This document shows positions 52,232 through 60,954 of a stretch of DNA of 64,000 nt, piece by piece; positions within the stretch are counted from its first letter, which is position 1; every line of letters starts with the position of its first letter. A model generated the notes under the pieces. That model saw nothing but the letters and a program-made list of their open reading frames with translations. It did no database searches and had not been told where the DNA came from. The DNA lies in contig CBCPKK010000007.1 in NCBI GenBank assembly GCA_965119215.1, positions 124,001 to 188,000 of the forward strand, in the 5' to 3' direction. The DNA is from Buttiauxella sp965119215. GTDB taxonomy: Bacteria > Pseudomonadota > Gammaproteobacteria > Enterobacterales > Enterobacteriaceae. The translations under genes and the position numbers were made by a program.

Positions 52232-54421
52232 TTAGAATGCGTAGTTGGCACTGACCGAGAAGTTACGTGGCGCGCCGTAAACGATTGAACGGCTATCGGT
52301 ATTGGTGTCGTAAGTTTTGTCGAACAGGTTATCGAGGTTTGCCTGCACGGAGAATGCGTTTGTCACCTGATAACGCGCAAACAGGTCAACCAACGCATAA
52401 CTGCCTTGTTCGGAACGGAAGGTGCCGCCCGGTACCGGAACATCTGCCCACACATGGTTTTGCCAGTTTACGCCGCCCCCGACAGTCAGCTCGCGCAACA
52501 TTGGGAGATGATAACTGGTGAACAGTTTGACGGAAGTGCGCGGCAGATTCGGGTTAACGGCATTACCTTCGCTGTCTTCAGCGATATAGCGAGTCGCACC
52601 AAACGTCATTTGCCAGTCATCGGTCAACGCACCGTTAATCTCAAACTCCACGCCTTTACTTACCGTACCATCGGCTTCACGGTAGGCCGTTTCACCATTA
52701 CTGCCCGGAATAACCGTGCCGGTGGATTGCGCGAGGTTATCTTGTTCGATACGGAAGACGGCCAGGGAAGTCGTCAGACGGCTGTTCATCCAGTCAGATT
52801 TCACACCGGCTTCGTAGTTATTGCCCGTTATCGGCGCGAGGTAGTTTCCTTGCACATCACGCTGGGTTTGCGGATTGAAGACGGAGGTGTAGCTCGCATA
52901 AGTTGACCAGTCTTCATTGATATCAAACACCACTCCGGCATACGGGGACGTGTTGTTTTTCTCCATATTCTGAGTCAGCGTTTGTAAGTTGTATTTGGTG
53001 TAACGCGCACCAACGATAATGTGCAGAGGGTCCGCGAGGGTAATACGGGTCGCCATATAAGCCGATTTCTGATGAACGGTATCTTCCTGAGCCAGACTCA
53101 GTGGGCTCCAGTTAGTTTCCGGGAAGCCACCATTGTAGTCGTTGAAATTACCTAACTGCGTATCGCTGACGTTTTCCCAGGAACTGTAATAGGTGTTTTT
53201 TTGTTTGGTATAGCTCGTTCCCACCATCAATTCGTGTTGGAGGCCAAACAGTTCATAGGAGCCATTGGCAAAAGTATCCAGCGCGTCGACTTTACGTTTG
53301 CCAGTGTTATAGCCGGTGCCGCCGACATAAGGATAAGACGCACCGTAAGGGCTCACCATCAGGCCAGTCGATTTATCCACCAGCCCATCTAAGTACATCA
53401 TCTTACTTTCGAGGTTCATTTCAGTGTGAGTGCCACTGACGGTAAGTTGCCAGTCATCGCCCAGTTTTTGCTTCAAAGTGGCGAAAGTCCGTTTCGACTC
53501 TTTATCGTTATAAGCCCAGTCAGGTGCGGTGCTATAGCTACGATCCGGATTGGTTTTGCTGCCATCGGTATACCAGCGCGGAATACCGCCCCAGGTAGGG
53601 TTGTTAACGTTGGTTTCCTGATAGTCATAGCCGACGGATAAATTTGTGGCCTCCGTCAGATCCGCATCCAGCACGCCATAAAAGAATTTTTTCTTCTGGT
53701 TGTATCGGTCAAGCCAGCTGTCATTGTCCTGATAGCCCGCGACCATGCGGCCACGAATATTACCGTTGTCCGTCAGCGGGGTTGAAAGGTCAGCCACATA
53801 GCGCTGTTTATTCCAGCTACCGTATTCGGCAGAAACGCTGGTCTGGAATTCACGGCTGTCGGCGTGTTTACGCACCATATTCACGGCGGCGGACGGGTTA
53901 CCCGAGCCGGTCATCAGGCCATTGGCACCGCGAACGACTTCAATCTGCTGATACATCGCGGTATCGGTCAGCGCATCACCGAGGTTCCAGCGCGATTCAA
54001 ACAGCGTAGGAATGCCGTCGACCATATAGTTATCGATTAAGAAACCACGCGAATAGAAGGTGCTACGGTCGGAGTCGGCGACGCTTTCTGTCACGCCGGT
54101 TGTGTTTTTCAGCACGTCACCCAGCGACTCCAGCTTCTGATCTTTCATGCGCTGTTCGCTGATAATGCTGACAGATTGAGGGATATCGCGCGGCACCAGC
54201 AGCATTTTTGTTCCGCTGGTGGTGGTTTTTACGCTGTAATCCTGGTCGTCAGTATCGCTCGCATTAGCCACTGAGCTTTCAACAACCATTGTTTCTTCTG
54301 AATTTTGCGCCGCTGAGAAAGCGGTGGCAGGCAGAAGTGCGAAAGCAATACAGGAAGCCAGCAGTGAAACTGAGCTGGCAGGTGCGCGCTGCCCATCCCT
54401 GGTATGAACGGTTAAAGACAT
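52232..54421 (-). CDS. fhuE: TonB-dependent siderophore receptor FhuE
   Basis: Outer-membrane receptor for coprogen, rhodotorulic acid and related ferric hydroxamates. The product is 729 aa, the same as E. coli FhuE. Signal peptide to about residue 37 (cleavage near AFS/AAQ), TonB box EETMVVES, plug domain with RDIPQSVSIIS and RGFLIDNYMVDGIPT, and a 22-strand barrel ending in the aromatic SANYAF. Sequence matches E. coli over the full length at moderate identity. Transcribed alone, convergent with ptsG. Confidence 0.95.
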   Translation of the reverse strand: MSLTVHTRDGQRAPASSVSLLASCIAFALLPATAFSAAQNSEETMVVESSVANASDTDDQDYSVKTTTSGTKMLLVPRDIPQSVSIISEQRMKDQKLESLGDVLKNTTGVTESVADSDRSTFYSRGFLIDNYMVDGIPTLFESRWNLGDALTDTAMYQQIEVVRGANGLMTGSGNPSAAVNMVRKHADSREFQTSVSAEYGSWNKQRYVADLSTPLTDNGNIRGRMVAGYQDNDSWLDRYNQKKKFFYGVLDADLTEATNLSVGYDYQETNVNNPTWGGIPRWYTDGSKTNPDRSYSTAPDWAYNDKESKRTFATLKQKLGDDWQLTVSGTHTEMNLESKMMYLDGLVDKSTGLMVSPYGASYPYVGGTGYNTGKRKVDALDTFANGSYELFGLQHELMVGTSYTKQKNTYYSSWENVSDTQLGNFNDYNGGFPETNWSPLSLAQEDTVHQKSAYMATRITLADPLHIIVGARYTKYNLQTLTQNMEKNNTSPYAGVVFDINEDWSTYASYTSVFNPQTQRDVQGNYLAPITGNNYEAGVKSDWMNSRLTTSLAVFRIEQDNLAQSTGTVIPGSNGETAYREADGTVSKGVEFEINGALTDDWQMTFGATRYIAEDSEGNAVNPNLPRTSVKLFTSYHLPMLRELTVGGGVNWQNHVWADVPVPGGTFRSEQGSYALVDLFARYQVTNAFSVQANLDNLFDKTYDTNTDSRSIVYGAPRNFSVSANYAF

Positions 54422-54793
54422 CTTAAACCCTTAATGAATTGTTGGAAGTTGTGTCCCAGCGCCAAAGGAATCCGGTCACTGAGTACATTTACCGTTTGAA
54501 TTTTTTACATATGCTCCACGAATGAAAATGCAAATGAGAAATATACGCATTCATTGTTTGAGTGTAAACATTTGTTACTTCGCAAATGAAATATCGTTTT
54601 AATCAGTCAAAGAGCAGGGCTTTGAGAAGGCTCAGGGTTATCTGTGCCCGGAAGTCATATAAAGAAATAATGGGTTAAGGTTGAAAGAGCAGGAGTAACT
54701 CGCTCATACTCTTACGTTATGTCTTTTCAACGCGCACACACGGCGGTTTGAGGGGGCAAAAATAGCCAGCAATTAATGAATAAAGGTAACGTC
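54422..54793. other. 372-bp divergent region between fhuE and hinT
   Basis: AT-rich spacer with no convincing gene. It should contain the iron-regulated fhuE promoter (weak Fur-like sequence listed) and the hinT promoter. Repeated GCAAATGA words occur at 54530 and 54582. Confidence 0.6.
54520..54546 (-). promoter_or_regulatory. Possible Fur box of fhuE
   Basis: GAATGAAAATGCAAATGAGAA resembles the repeated NATAAT hexamers of a Fur box but has several mismatches to the palindromic consensus. It lies about 100 bases upstream of fhuE, a gene known to be Fur-repressed in E. coli. Confidence 0.35.
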
Positions 54794-55150
54794 ATGGCCG
54801 AAGAAACTATTTTCAGTAAAATCATTCGCCGCGAGATCCCGGCGGATATCGTTTATCAAGATGAGTTAGTTACTGCATTCCGTGACATATCGCCGCAGGC
54901 ACCTACCCATATCCTTATTATTCCTAATATTTTGATCCCAACGGTAAACCACGTCACCGCAGAGCATGAACTGGCTCTGGGGCGCATGATGACGGTTGCG
55001 GCAAAAATTGCGGAACAAGAAGGGATTGCAGAAGACGGCTATCGCCTGATCATGAATTGCAATCGCCACGGTGGGCAAGAGGTTTACCATATCCACATGC
55101 ACCTGCTGGGTGGCCGTGTGCTTGGGCCGATGCTGGCGCATAAAGGATAA
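54794..55150 (+). CDS. hinT: HIT-family purine nucleoside phosphoramidase HinT
   Basis: Hydrolyses adenosine-5'-phosphoramidates such as aminoacyl-AMP adducts. The product is 118 aa, with the histidine triad His99-Ile-His101-Met-His103 in VYHIHMHLLGG. It ends AHKG, one residue shorter than E. coli (AHKGL); the C-terminal residues affect activity in E. coli HinT. ATG 54794 was chosen because homology begins MAEETIFSKI; six upstream codons are open. First gene of hinT-ycfL-lpoB-thiK-nagZ-ycfP. Confidence 0.96.
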   Translation: MAEETIFSKIIRREIPADIVYQDELVTAFRDISPQAPTHILIIPNILIPTVNHVTAEHELALGRMMTVAAKIAEQEGIAEDGYRLIMNCNRHGGQEVYHIHMHLLGGRVLGPMLAHKG

Positions 55151-55154
55151 GCTG

Positions 55155-55529
55155 ATGAAAACTAACCCGCTGTTCATGCTAATGGCCATCATCTTGATGG
55201 CAGGATGCAGTGCTAAACCTGCGATTCCCGTCAACGATGGGCAGTCGCTGGTTATGGAAGCCTCGGTGCTGGCGGCGGGGATCAGTGCTGAAAAACCAGA
55301 TATTTCGGCTAATAACGGCGCTACTGTGGCACGTAGTGAGTTGTATAATGAGCAATCTAAGCCGGTCGTTATCAGCTATCGTTTCTATTGGTATGACGCG
55401 AAAGGGCTGGAAGTTCATCCTCTCGAGAAACCGCACACCATTACGCTACCGGCAAAATCTAGCGTGACGGTGTCATCAATAGCCAGTTATCCAGACGCAC
55501 GTAAAGTTCGTCTTTATCTCTCTTTATAA
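55155..55529 (+). CDS. ycfL: YcfL family lipoprotein (DUF1425)
   Basis: Predicted lipoprotein of 124 aa with lipobox LMAGC (Cys18). DUF1425 proteins have a small beta-sandwich fold; EQSKPVVISYRFYWYDAKGLEV here is the most conserved part. Its function is unknown, but its constant place next to lpoB and nagZ suggests a link with envelope maintenance. The start is 4 bases after the hinT stop; upstream in-frame codons lie inside hinT. Confidence 0.92.
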   Translation: MKTNPLFMLMAIILMAGCSAKPAIPVNDGQSLVMEASVLAAGISAEKPDISANNGATVARSELYNEQSKPVVISYRFYWYDAKGLEVHPLEKPHTITLPAKSSVTVSSIASYPDARKVRLYLSL

Positions 55530-55539
55530 GGGGTGAGTT

Positions 55540-56181
55540 TTGATTAAGGGAATCCATAGATACCTGGTAATTATCGCTGCGGCGCTTATTTTAACCGGGT
55601 GTATTAATCGTGGCGAAGCGCCAGCACCTGTGGATGAGGCGAAACCTGTGCCACAGCAGCCGGTCGAGCCTCAACCAACGGTGCCAACTGTGCCTACCGT
55701 TCCGGCGCAACCTGGCCCAATTGAACAGCCTCAACCAACGATTCCTGCTACGCCAAAAGTCCGTACTTACGACTGGAGCAGCGCCATGCAACCGATGGTA
55801 GGCAAAATGCTGCAAGCCGACGGTGTGACTGCGGGGGGCGTTCTGCTGGTGGATAGCGTGAATAATCACACTAACGGCTCGCTGCAAACCAGTAAAGCGA
55901 CAGACGCATTACGCGGTGCATTGGCGAACAACAGCAAATTTACCCTTGTGTCCGCACAACAGCTTTCGCTGGCAAAACAGCAACTGGGTTTATCCCCGCA
56001 GGACAGCCTGGGTTCGCGTAGCAAAGCGATTGGCATCGCCCGTAATGTTGGCGCGCAGTATGTGCTCTACAGCAATGCCAGCGGCAACGTGAATGCACCC
56101 ACGCTGAAAATGCAGTTGATGCAGGTACAGACAGGCGAAATTATCTGGTCAGGAAACAGTGCCGTACAACAGACCCAATAA
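55540..56181 (+). CDS. lpoB: Outer-membrane lipoprotein LpoB, activator of PBP1b
   Basis: Outer-membrane lipoprotein that reaches through the periplasm to activate PBP1b (MrcB). The product is 213 aa, as in E. coli. It begins with TTG behind AAGGGGTGAG. Lipobox LTGC at Cys21, then a disordered Pro-rich linker of about 45 residues, and the globular domain from YDWSSAMQPMVGKML, with SAQQLSLAKQQLGLSPQDSL. The linker contains a 14-bp direct repeat 60 bp apart. The last 23 bases overlap thiK. Confidence 0.95.
   Translation: MIKGIHRYLVIIAAALILTGCINRGEAPAPVDEAKPVPQQPVEPQPTVPTVPTVPAQPGPIEQPQPTIPATPKVRTYDWSSAMQPMVGKMLQADGVTAGGVLLVDSVNNHTNGSLQTSKATDALRGALANNSKFTLVSAQQLSLAKQQLGLSPQDSLGSRSKAIGIARNVGAQYVLYSNASGNVNAPTLKMQLMQVQTGEIIWSGNSAVQQTQ
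55667..55680 (+). repeat. Direct repeat copy 1 in the LpoB linker
   Basis: AGCCTCAACCAACG occurs here and again at 55727-55740, exactly 60 bp later and in the same reading frame (EPQPTVP and QPQPTIP). Confidence 0.9.
55727..55740 (+). repeat. Direct repeat copy 2 in the LpoB linker
   Basis: Second copy of the 14-bp repeat at 55667-55680. Recombination between the copies would remove or add 20 codons without a frameshift. Confidence 0.9.
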
Positions 56182-56989
56182 TTCAACACTGCAAAGTGTG
56201 ATTGCACAGTACCTACCGGCGGCTCAGGCCGCCGGTTGCTTTTCACCACTCCAGGGATTGAGCGGCGGTAGCCTGCATTTTAAAACAGGTGAACGGGAAT
56301 ATGTCGCAAGACATCAGCTTGAGTCGCCCATGCCGGGCATTTCGCTCTCAAGACAATATCGTGCATTAACACGTATCTCGCAGGGGATCGGGCCGCGGCC
56401 AGTCTGCCTGGCGAAGGGGTGGTTAATCGTCGAATGGTTGAGTGGAGAGGTAAAATCGGAACTCCCCTCACTGCAAACGCTCACATCCTTGCTGTATGAT
56501 TTACACCGCCAACCTTGTTTTGGCTGGAGAATCAGTCTGTTGCCCTTGCTGGAATACTACTGGCAAAACGCGCTCACAGAGCGAAGAAGTGCGGCCTGGC
56601 TAAAACAACTTAAAAAGATGAGCAAACAAGGCGAGCCTAAACCGCTGCGACTTGCTCCGCTGCATATGGACGTTCATGCCGGTAATCTGGTGCATCAGCC
56701 AGAGGGTTTAAAACTCATCGACTGGGAATATGCCGGTGATGGGGACGTGGCGCTGGAGCTGGCAGCCATTGCCGCGGCTAATGATATAGATAGCGAGCCG
56801 TTGATATTCGCCTATGCGCAGTTAAGTCATATTAAAGTGGAAACACTGCGTCGGCAGGTGGAACGCTGGCGACCCTGGGTTTTCATGCTGATGGCATCCT
56901 GGTATGAATGCCGGTGGCAGCAGACGCAAGACAGAACATTTATAACCCTTGCAGACGAGGCGTGGAGCCGCTTGCAGGCGTTCGATTAA
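56159..56989 (+). CDS. thiK: Thiamine kinase ThiK
   Basis: Salvage kinase that phosphorylates thiamine, with an aminoglycoside-phosphotransferase/choline kinase fold. The product is 276 aa (E. coli 274). The catalytic loop is HMDVHAGNLVH (about 171-181) and the metal-binding motif LIDWEYAGDGD (about 188-198). It starts with GTG at 56159 inside lpoB. The N-terminal 60 residues are poorly conserved compared with the rest, so a slightly different start is possible. Confidence 0.93.
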   Translation: MPYNRPNNSTLQSVIAQYLPAAQAAGCFSPLQGLSGGSLHFKTGEREYVARHQLESPMPGISLSRQYRALTRISQGIGPRPVCLAKGWLIVEWLSGEVKSELPSLQTLTSLLYDLHRQPCFGWRISLLPLLEYYWQNALTERRSAAWLKQLKKMSKQGEPKPLRLAPLHMDVHAGNLVHQPEGLKLIDWEYAGDGDVALELAAIAAANDIDSEPLIFAYAQLSHIKVETLRRQVERWRPWVFMLMASWYECRWQQTQDRTFITLADEAWSRLQAFD

Positions 56990-57004
56990 TTAAGAGAGGT
57001 AGAT

Positions 57005-58030
57005 GTGGGCCCGGTAATGTTGGATGTGGCAAGTTTTGAGCTGGATGCCGAAGAGCGTGAAATTCTAAAGCACCCGCTGGTGGGTGGGCTGATTCTGTTT
57101 ACCCGCAACTATCACGATCCTGAGCAATTACGTGAGCTGGTGCGCCAAATTCGCGCAGCTTCCCGCAATCGTCTGGTAGTCGCTGTTGATCAGGAAGGCG
57201 GGCGCGTTCAGCGTTTCCGTGAAGGTTTTACCCCTTTGCCTGCCGCTCAATCCTTTGCCGCACTACGCGGCCTGGAGCAGGGCGGTAAGCTTGCCGAGGA
57301 AGCGGGTTGGTTAATGGCGAGCGAAATGATTGCTATGGATATCGACATCAGCTTCGCGCCAGTGTTGGATATCGGCCATATCAGCGCCGCCATTGGCGAG
57401 CGTTCGTATCATGAAGATCCGCATAAGGCGCTGGCAATGGCCACCCGTTTTATTGACGGCATGCATGCAGCAGGCATGAAAACGACCGGTAAGCACTTCC
57501 CAGGGCACGGCGCGGTAACAGCAGATTCCCATAAAGAAACACCGCGTGACCCACGTGATGAAGCGCAAATCCGTGAACACGATATGCAGATTTTCCGCAC
57601 GCTGATTACGGATAACAAACTCGACGCGATTATGCCTGCGCACGTTATCTATACCGACGTTGATCCACGTCCAGCCAGCGGTTCCCCGCACTGGTTGAAA
57701 ACTGTTTTACGTGGAGAACTGGGCTTTAACGGCGTGATTTTCTCGGACGATTTGTCTATGGAAGGGGCCGCGATCATGGGCAGTTATGCCGAACGTGGCC
57801 AGGCATCGCTGGATGCAGGTTGCGATATGATCCTGGTCTGCAATAATCGTAATGGTGCAGTTAGCGTGTTAGATAACCTGTCTCCGGTCAAAGCAGAGCG
57901 TGTTACAGGTTTGTATCATAAAGGTTCATTTACCCGTCAGGAGCTGATGTCATCAGCGCGCTGGAAGGAAGCAAACCAGCAACTTGAGGCGCTGCATGAG
58001 CAGTGGCAAGCCCACAAGGCGGGTCTTTAA
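57005..58030 (+). CDS. nagZ: Beta-N-acetylhexosaminidase NagZ
   Basis: Cytoplasmic GH3 enzyme that removes N-acetylglucosamine from anhydromuropeptides in peptidoglycan recycling and so feeds the AmpR/AmpC induction pathway. The product is 341 aa from GTG 57005, the E. coli length. Nucleophile Asp248 (IFSDDLSMEG) and the flexible catalytic loop KHFPGHGAVTADSHKE with Asp174 and His176 are present. An AGAGGTAG ribosome site precedes the start. Confidence 0.96.
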   Translation: MGPVMLDVASFELDAEEREILKHPLVGGLILFTRNYHDPEQLRELVRQIRAASRNRLVVAVDQEGGRVQRFREGFTPLPAAQSFAALRGLEQGGKLAEEAGWLMASEMIAMDIDISFAPVLDIGHISAAIGERSYHEDPHKALAMATRFIDGMHAAGMKTTGKHFPGHGAVTADSHKETPRDPRDEAQIREHDMQIFRTLITDNKLDAIMPAHVIYTDVDPRPASGSPHWLKTVLRGELGFNGVIFSDDLSMEGAAIMGSYAERGQASLDAGCDMILVCNNRNGAVSVLDNLSPVKAERVTGLYHKGSFTRQELMSSARWKEANQQLEALHEQWQAHKAGL

Positions 58031-58072
58031 CTCCTCGGGCCAACCGGCCTGAATTCGTGTGGTGAGGATGCA

Positions 58073-58615
58073 ATGATTATCTATTTACACGGTTTCGACT
58101 CGAACAGTCCTGGTAACCATGAAAAAGTGCTTCAGCTCCAGTTTATTGACCCGGATGTACGGCTCATCAGCTACAGCACGCGGCACCCGAAACACGACAT
58201 GCAGCATCTGCTCAAAGAAGTCGACAAGATGCTGCAACTTAGCGACGATGAACGTCCGCTGATTTGTGGCGTTGGGCTAGGGGGCTTCTGGGCCGAACGT
58301 ATCGGTTTTCTGTGCGATATTCGCCAGGTTATCTTTAATCCTAACTTGTTCCCGCAAGAGAACATGGAAGGGAAAATCGACCGCCCTGAGGAGTACGCCG
58401 ATATTACGACCAAATGCGTGCAAAACTTCCGTGAGAAAAACCGCGATCGCTGCCTGGCCATCTTGTCGCGTAACGACGAAGCGCTGGATAACACGCGCGC
58501 CGCCGAATTGTTGCATCACTACTATGAAATTGTATGGGATCAGGAACAGACCCATAAATTCAAAAATATCTCGCCGCATCTGCAACGAATCAAAGCATTT
58601 AAAACCCTGGGCTAG
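58073..58615 (+). CDS. ycfP: YcfP esterase-like protein
   Basis: Product of 180 aa of the UPF0227 family with an alpha/beta-hydrolase-like fold. It begins MIIYLHGFDSNSPGNHEKVL, and the nucleophile-elbow position reads GVGLGGFWAE, with Gly in place of the usual Ser (GLGLGG-type), so a classical Ser esterase reaction is doubtful. Position downstream of nagZ is conserved in E. coli. Function unknown. Confidence 0.92.
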   Translation: MIIYLHGFDSNSPGNHEKVLQLQFIDPDVRLISYSTRHPKHDMQHLLKEVDKMLQLSDDERPLICGVGLGGFWAERIGFLCDIRQVIFNPNLFPQENMEGKIDRPEEYADITTKCVQNFREKNRDRCLAILSRNDEALDNTRAAELLHHYYEIVWDQEQTHKFKNISPHLQRIKAFKTLG

Positions 58616-58640
58616 TTAGCCTGTTGGACACGTTTTTTAG

Positions 58641-58669
58641 AAGGGTCAGCTATGTGCTGGCCCTTTTTG
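58641..58669 (+). terminator. Rho-independent terminator after ycfP
   Basis: A 10-bp stem (AAGGGTCAGC/GCTGGCCCTT, one G-T pair) with a 5-nt loop is followed by TTTTG. It ends the hinT-to-ycfP cluster. Confidence 0.9.
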
Positions 58670-58691
58670 TTTATCTTTTCGGCATAAAAAT

Positions 58692-58705
58692 TTGACGCAC
58701 ATCAA
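58692..58705 (+). promoter_or_regulatory. FNR site upstream of ndh
   Basis: TTGACGCACATCAA matches the FNR consensus TTGAT-N4-ATCAA with one mismatch. In E. coli FNR represses ndh anaerobically from sites in this region. Confidence 0.85.
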
Positions 58706-58840
58706 TTTTGGTATGACCAATACACCATCCATGTTATTCTTTGGTCACATTACTGAGTTTGTTTGTGTAACTTGTTGTTAATTAAATGCTATTTGCATAA
58801 CCTTTAATTAACAATTGGTTAATATTTTAAGGGGGTCACT

Positions 58841-60145
58841 TTGACTACGCCATTAAGAAAAATTGTCATTGTCGGTGGTGGTGCTGGTGGACTTGAACTG
58901 GCTACTCAGTTAGGTAAGAAACTGGGCCGTGGTAAAAAAGCGAAGGTTACACTTATCGACCGTAACCACAGCCATTTATGGAAGCCGCTGTTGCACGAAG
59001 TGGCAACCGGTTCACTGGACGAAGGTGTGGACGCGCTGAGCTATCTGGCTCATGCCCGCAACCATCACTTCCAGTTCCAGCTTGGTTCAGTCATGGACAT
59101 TAACCGCGAAAGCAAAACCCTGACGCTCGCAGAACTGCGTGACGACAAAGGGGAATTGCTGGTTCCTGAACGCAAAATCCCTTATGACACGCTGGTGATG
59201 GCGCTGGGTAGTACGTCCAACGACTTCAACACGCCGGGCGTGAAAGACAACTGCATCTTCCTTGATAACCCGCATCAGGCTCGTCGATTCCATTCTGAAA
59301 TGCTGAATCTGTTCCTCAAGTATTCTGCAAATCTGGGTGCTAGCGGCAAAGTTAATATTGCGATTGTTGGCGGCGGGGCGACCGGTGTTGAACTGTCAGC
59401 TGAGCTGCATAATGCGGTAAAACAGCTGCACAGTTACGGTTACAAAGGTCTGACTAACGAAGCGCTGAACGTCACGCTGGTGGAAGCGGGCGAACGTATT
59501 CTGCCTGCATTGCCACCGCGTATTTCTGCGGCGGCGCATAGCGAGCTGACTAAACTGGGTGTGCGCGTACTGACGCAAACCATGGTGACATCTGCTGATT
59601 CTGGCGGCCTGAACACCAAAGACGGTGAATACATCGCGGCTGACCTGATGGTATGGGCGGCAGGGATTAAAGCACCAGACTTTATGAAAGATATCGGCGG
59701 TTTAGAAACTAACCGTATCAACCAGTTAGTGACAGAGCCAACGCTGCAAACCACGCGCGATCCTGATATTTACGCGATTGGTGACTGTGCTTCATGCGCA
59801 CGTCCTGAAGGCGGCTTTGTACCACCGCGTGCGCAAGCGGCACACCAGATGGCATCGCTGGTATTGACCAATATTCTGGCACAGATGAACAATAAGCCCT
59901 TGAAGGCTTACATCTATAAAGACCACGGTTCACTGGTGTCACTGTCTAAGTTCTCAACGGTAGGTAGCCTGATGGGCAACCTGATGCGCGGTTCGATGAT
60001 GGTAGAAGGGCGCATGGCGCGTTTCGTCTATATCTCGCTGTACCGTATGCACCAGGTCGCACTGCACGGTTACTTCAAAACCGGCCTGATGATGTTGGTG
60101 GGCAGTATTAACCGCGTGATCCGTCCGCGTTTAAAACTGCACTAA
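58841..60145 (+). CDS. ndh: Type II NADH:quinone oxidoreductase Ndh
   Basis: Non-proton-pumping NADH dehydrogenase, peripheral on the inner membrane. The product is 434 aa with a TTG start, as in E. coli. FAD-binding VGGGAGGLELA (11-21), NADH-binding IVGGGATGVELSAEL, and the C-terminal flavin motif IYAIGDCASCARPEGGFVPP are visible, followed by an amphipathic C-terminal membrane-binding region. It stands alone between two terminators. Confidence 0.97.
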   Translation: MTTPLRKIVIVGGGAGGLELATQLGKKLGRGKKAKVTLIDRNHSHLWKPLLHEVATGSLDEGVDALSYLAHARNHHFQFQLGSVMDINRESKTLTLAELRDDKGELLVPERKIPYDTLVMALGSTSNDFNTPGVKDNCIFLDNPHQARRFHSEMLNLFLKYSANLGASGKVNIAIVGGGATGVELSAELHNAVKQLHSYGYKGLTNEALNVTLVEAGERILPALPPRISAAAHSELTKLGVRVLTQTMVTSADSGGLNTKDGEYIAADLMVWAAGIKAPDFMKDIGGLETNRINQLVTEPTLQTTRDPDIYAIGDCASCARPEGGFVPPRAQAAHQMASLVLTNILAQMNNKPLKAYIYKDHGSLVSLSKFSTVGSLMGNLMRGSMMVEGRMARFVYISLYRMHQVALHGYFKTGLMMLVGSINRVIRPRLKLH

Positions 60146-60167
60146 TACTGTTTCAGCATGATATTCA

Positions 60168-60192
60168 AACCCGGCCTCGCGCCGGGTTTTTG
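60168..60192 (+). terminator. Rho-independent terminator after ndh
   Basis: An 8-bp GC-rich stem (AACCCGGC/GCCGGGTT) with a 5-nt loop is followed by TTTTGTG. It lies 22 bases after the ndh stop. Confidence 0.92.
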
Positions 60193-60360
60193 TGTCTGAA
60201 AGCAGCATAAAAACGCGCACAAGCCCTTTTCATGCTTAGGAATGCTCTCAAACACCTCTTTTACCTGTATGAATCCGCACTTTTCATCCGTTGTCTGAAT
60301 TGTCAAAAACCGTTTCAGGTTGCAAAATTGTAACTAATTGCACAGTCAGGAGGATGTCCT

Positions 60361-60897
60361 GTGAATAAATCAATGTTAGCGGGTATAGGTATCGGTGTGG
60401 CCGCAGCACTGGGTGTGGCGGCGGTTGCCAGCATGAATGTTTTTGACCGTGGCCCTCAGTATGCACAGGTGGTGTCTGCGACACCGATAAAGGAAACAGT
60501 TAAAACACCTCGCCAGGAATGCCGCAACGTAGCGGTTACTCATCGGCGTCCGGTACAAGATGAAAACCGTATTGTCGGTTCCGCTCTGGGTGCTATAGCG
60601 GGTGGCGTCATTGGCCATCAGTTTGGCGGCGGGCGTGGTAAAGATGTTGCAACTGTGGCGGGTGCGCTGGGTGGCGGTTACGCTGGTAACCAGGTACAGG
60701 GTTCCATGCAGGAACGCGACACCTACACCACTACACAGCAGAAGTGTAAAACGATTTACGACAAATCAGAGAAGATGCTCGGTTACGACGTGACCTACCG
60801 CATCGGCGATCAGCAGGGTAAAATCCGTATGGATAAAGACCCTGGTACACAGATCCCACTCGATGATAAAGGCCAGTTAGTTTTGAATAAAATTTAA
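60361..60897 (+). CDS. ycfJ: YcfJ glycine-zipper protein
   Basis: Product of 178 aa starting with GTG 60361 behind a CAGGAGGA ribosome site. It has an N-terminal hydrophobic segment (MLAGIGIGVAAALGVAAVA) and a central glycine-zipper domain (SALGAIAGGVIGHQFGGG, then AGALGGGYAGNQVQG), typical of rickettsial 17-kDa-antigen-like envelope proteins. It resembles E. coli YcfJ. The role is unknown; overproduction in E. coli has been tied to envelope stress or biofilm effects. Confidence 0.9.
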   Translation: MNKSMLAGIGIGVAAALGVAAVASMNVFDRGPQYAQVVSATPIKETVKTPRQECRNVAVTHRRPVQDENRIVGSALGAIAGGVIGHQFGGGRGKDVATVAGALGGGYAGNQVQGSMQERDTYTTTQQKCKTIYDKSEKMLGYDVTYRIGDQQGKIRMDKDPGTQIPLDDKGQLVLNKI

Positions 60898-60907
60898 CGG
60901 CTAAACG

Positions 60908-60940
60908 ACGCCCCGTGATTTTTATCATCGGGGCGTTTTT
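60908..60940 (+). terminator. Terminator between ycfJ and the MFS gene
   Basis: An 8-bp GC-rich stem (ACGCCCCG/CGGGGCGT) extended by TGAT/ATCA is followed by TTTTT on the plus strand. It serves ycfJ; on the minus strand the tail is poor in T. Confidence 0.88.
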
Positions 60941-60954
60941 CTATTCAGGATTTA

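Noticed and set aside
7358..60940. Scattered GC-rich hairpins considered as REP elements or CRISPR repeats
   Set aside because: Each is a single, different inverted repeat at a gene end, usually with a T run. No recurring unit with regular spacing exists in the window.
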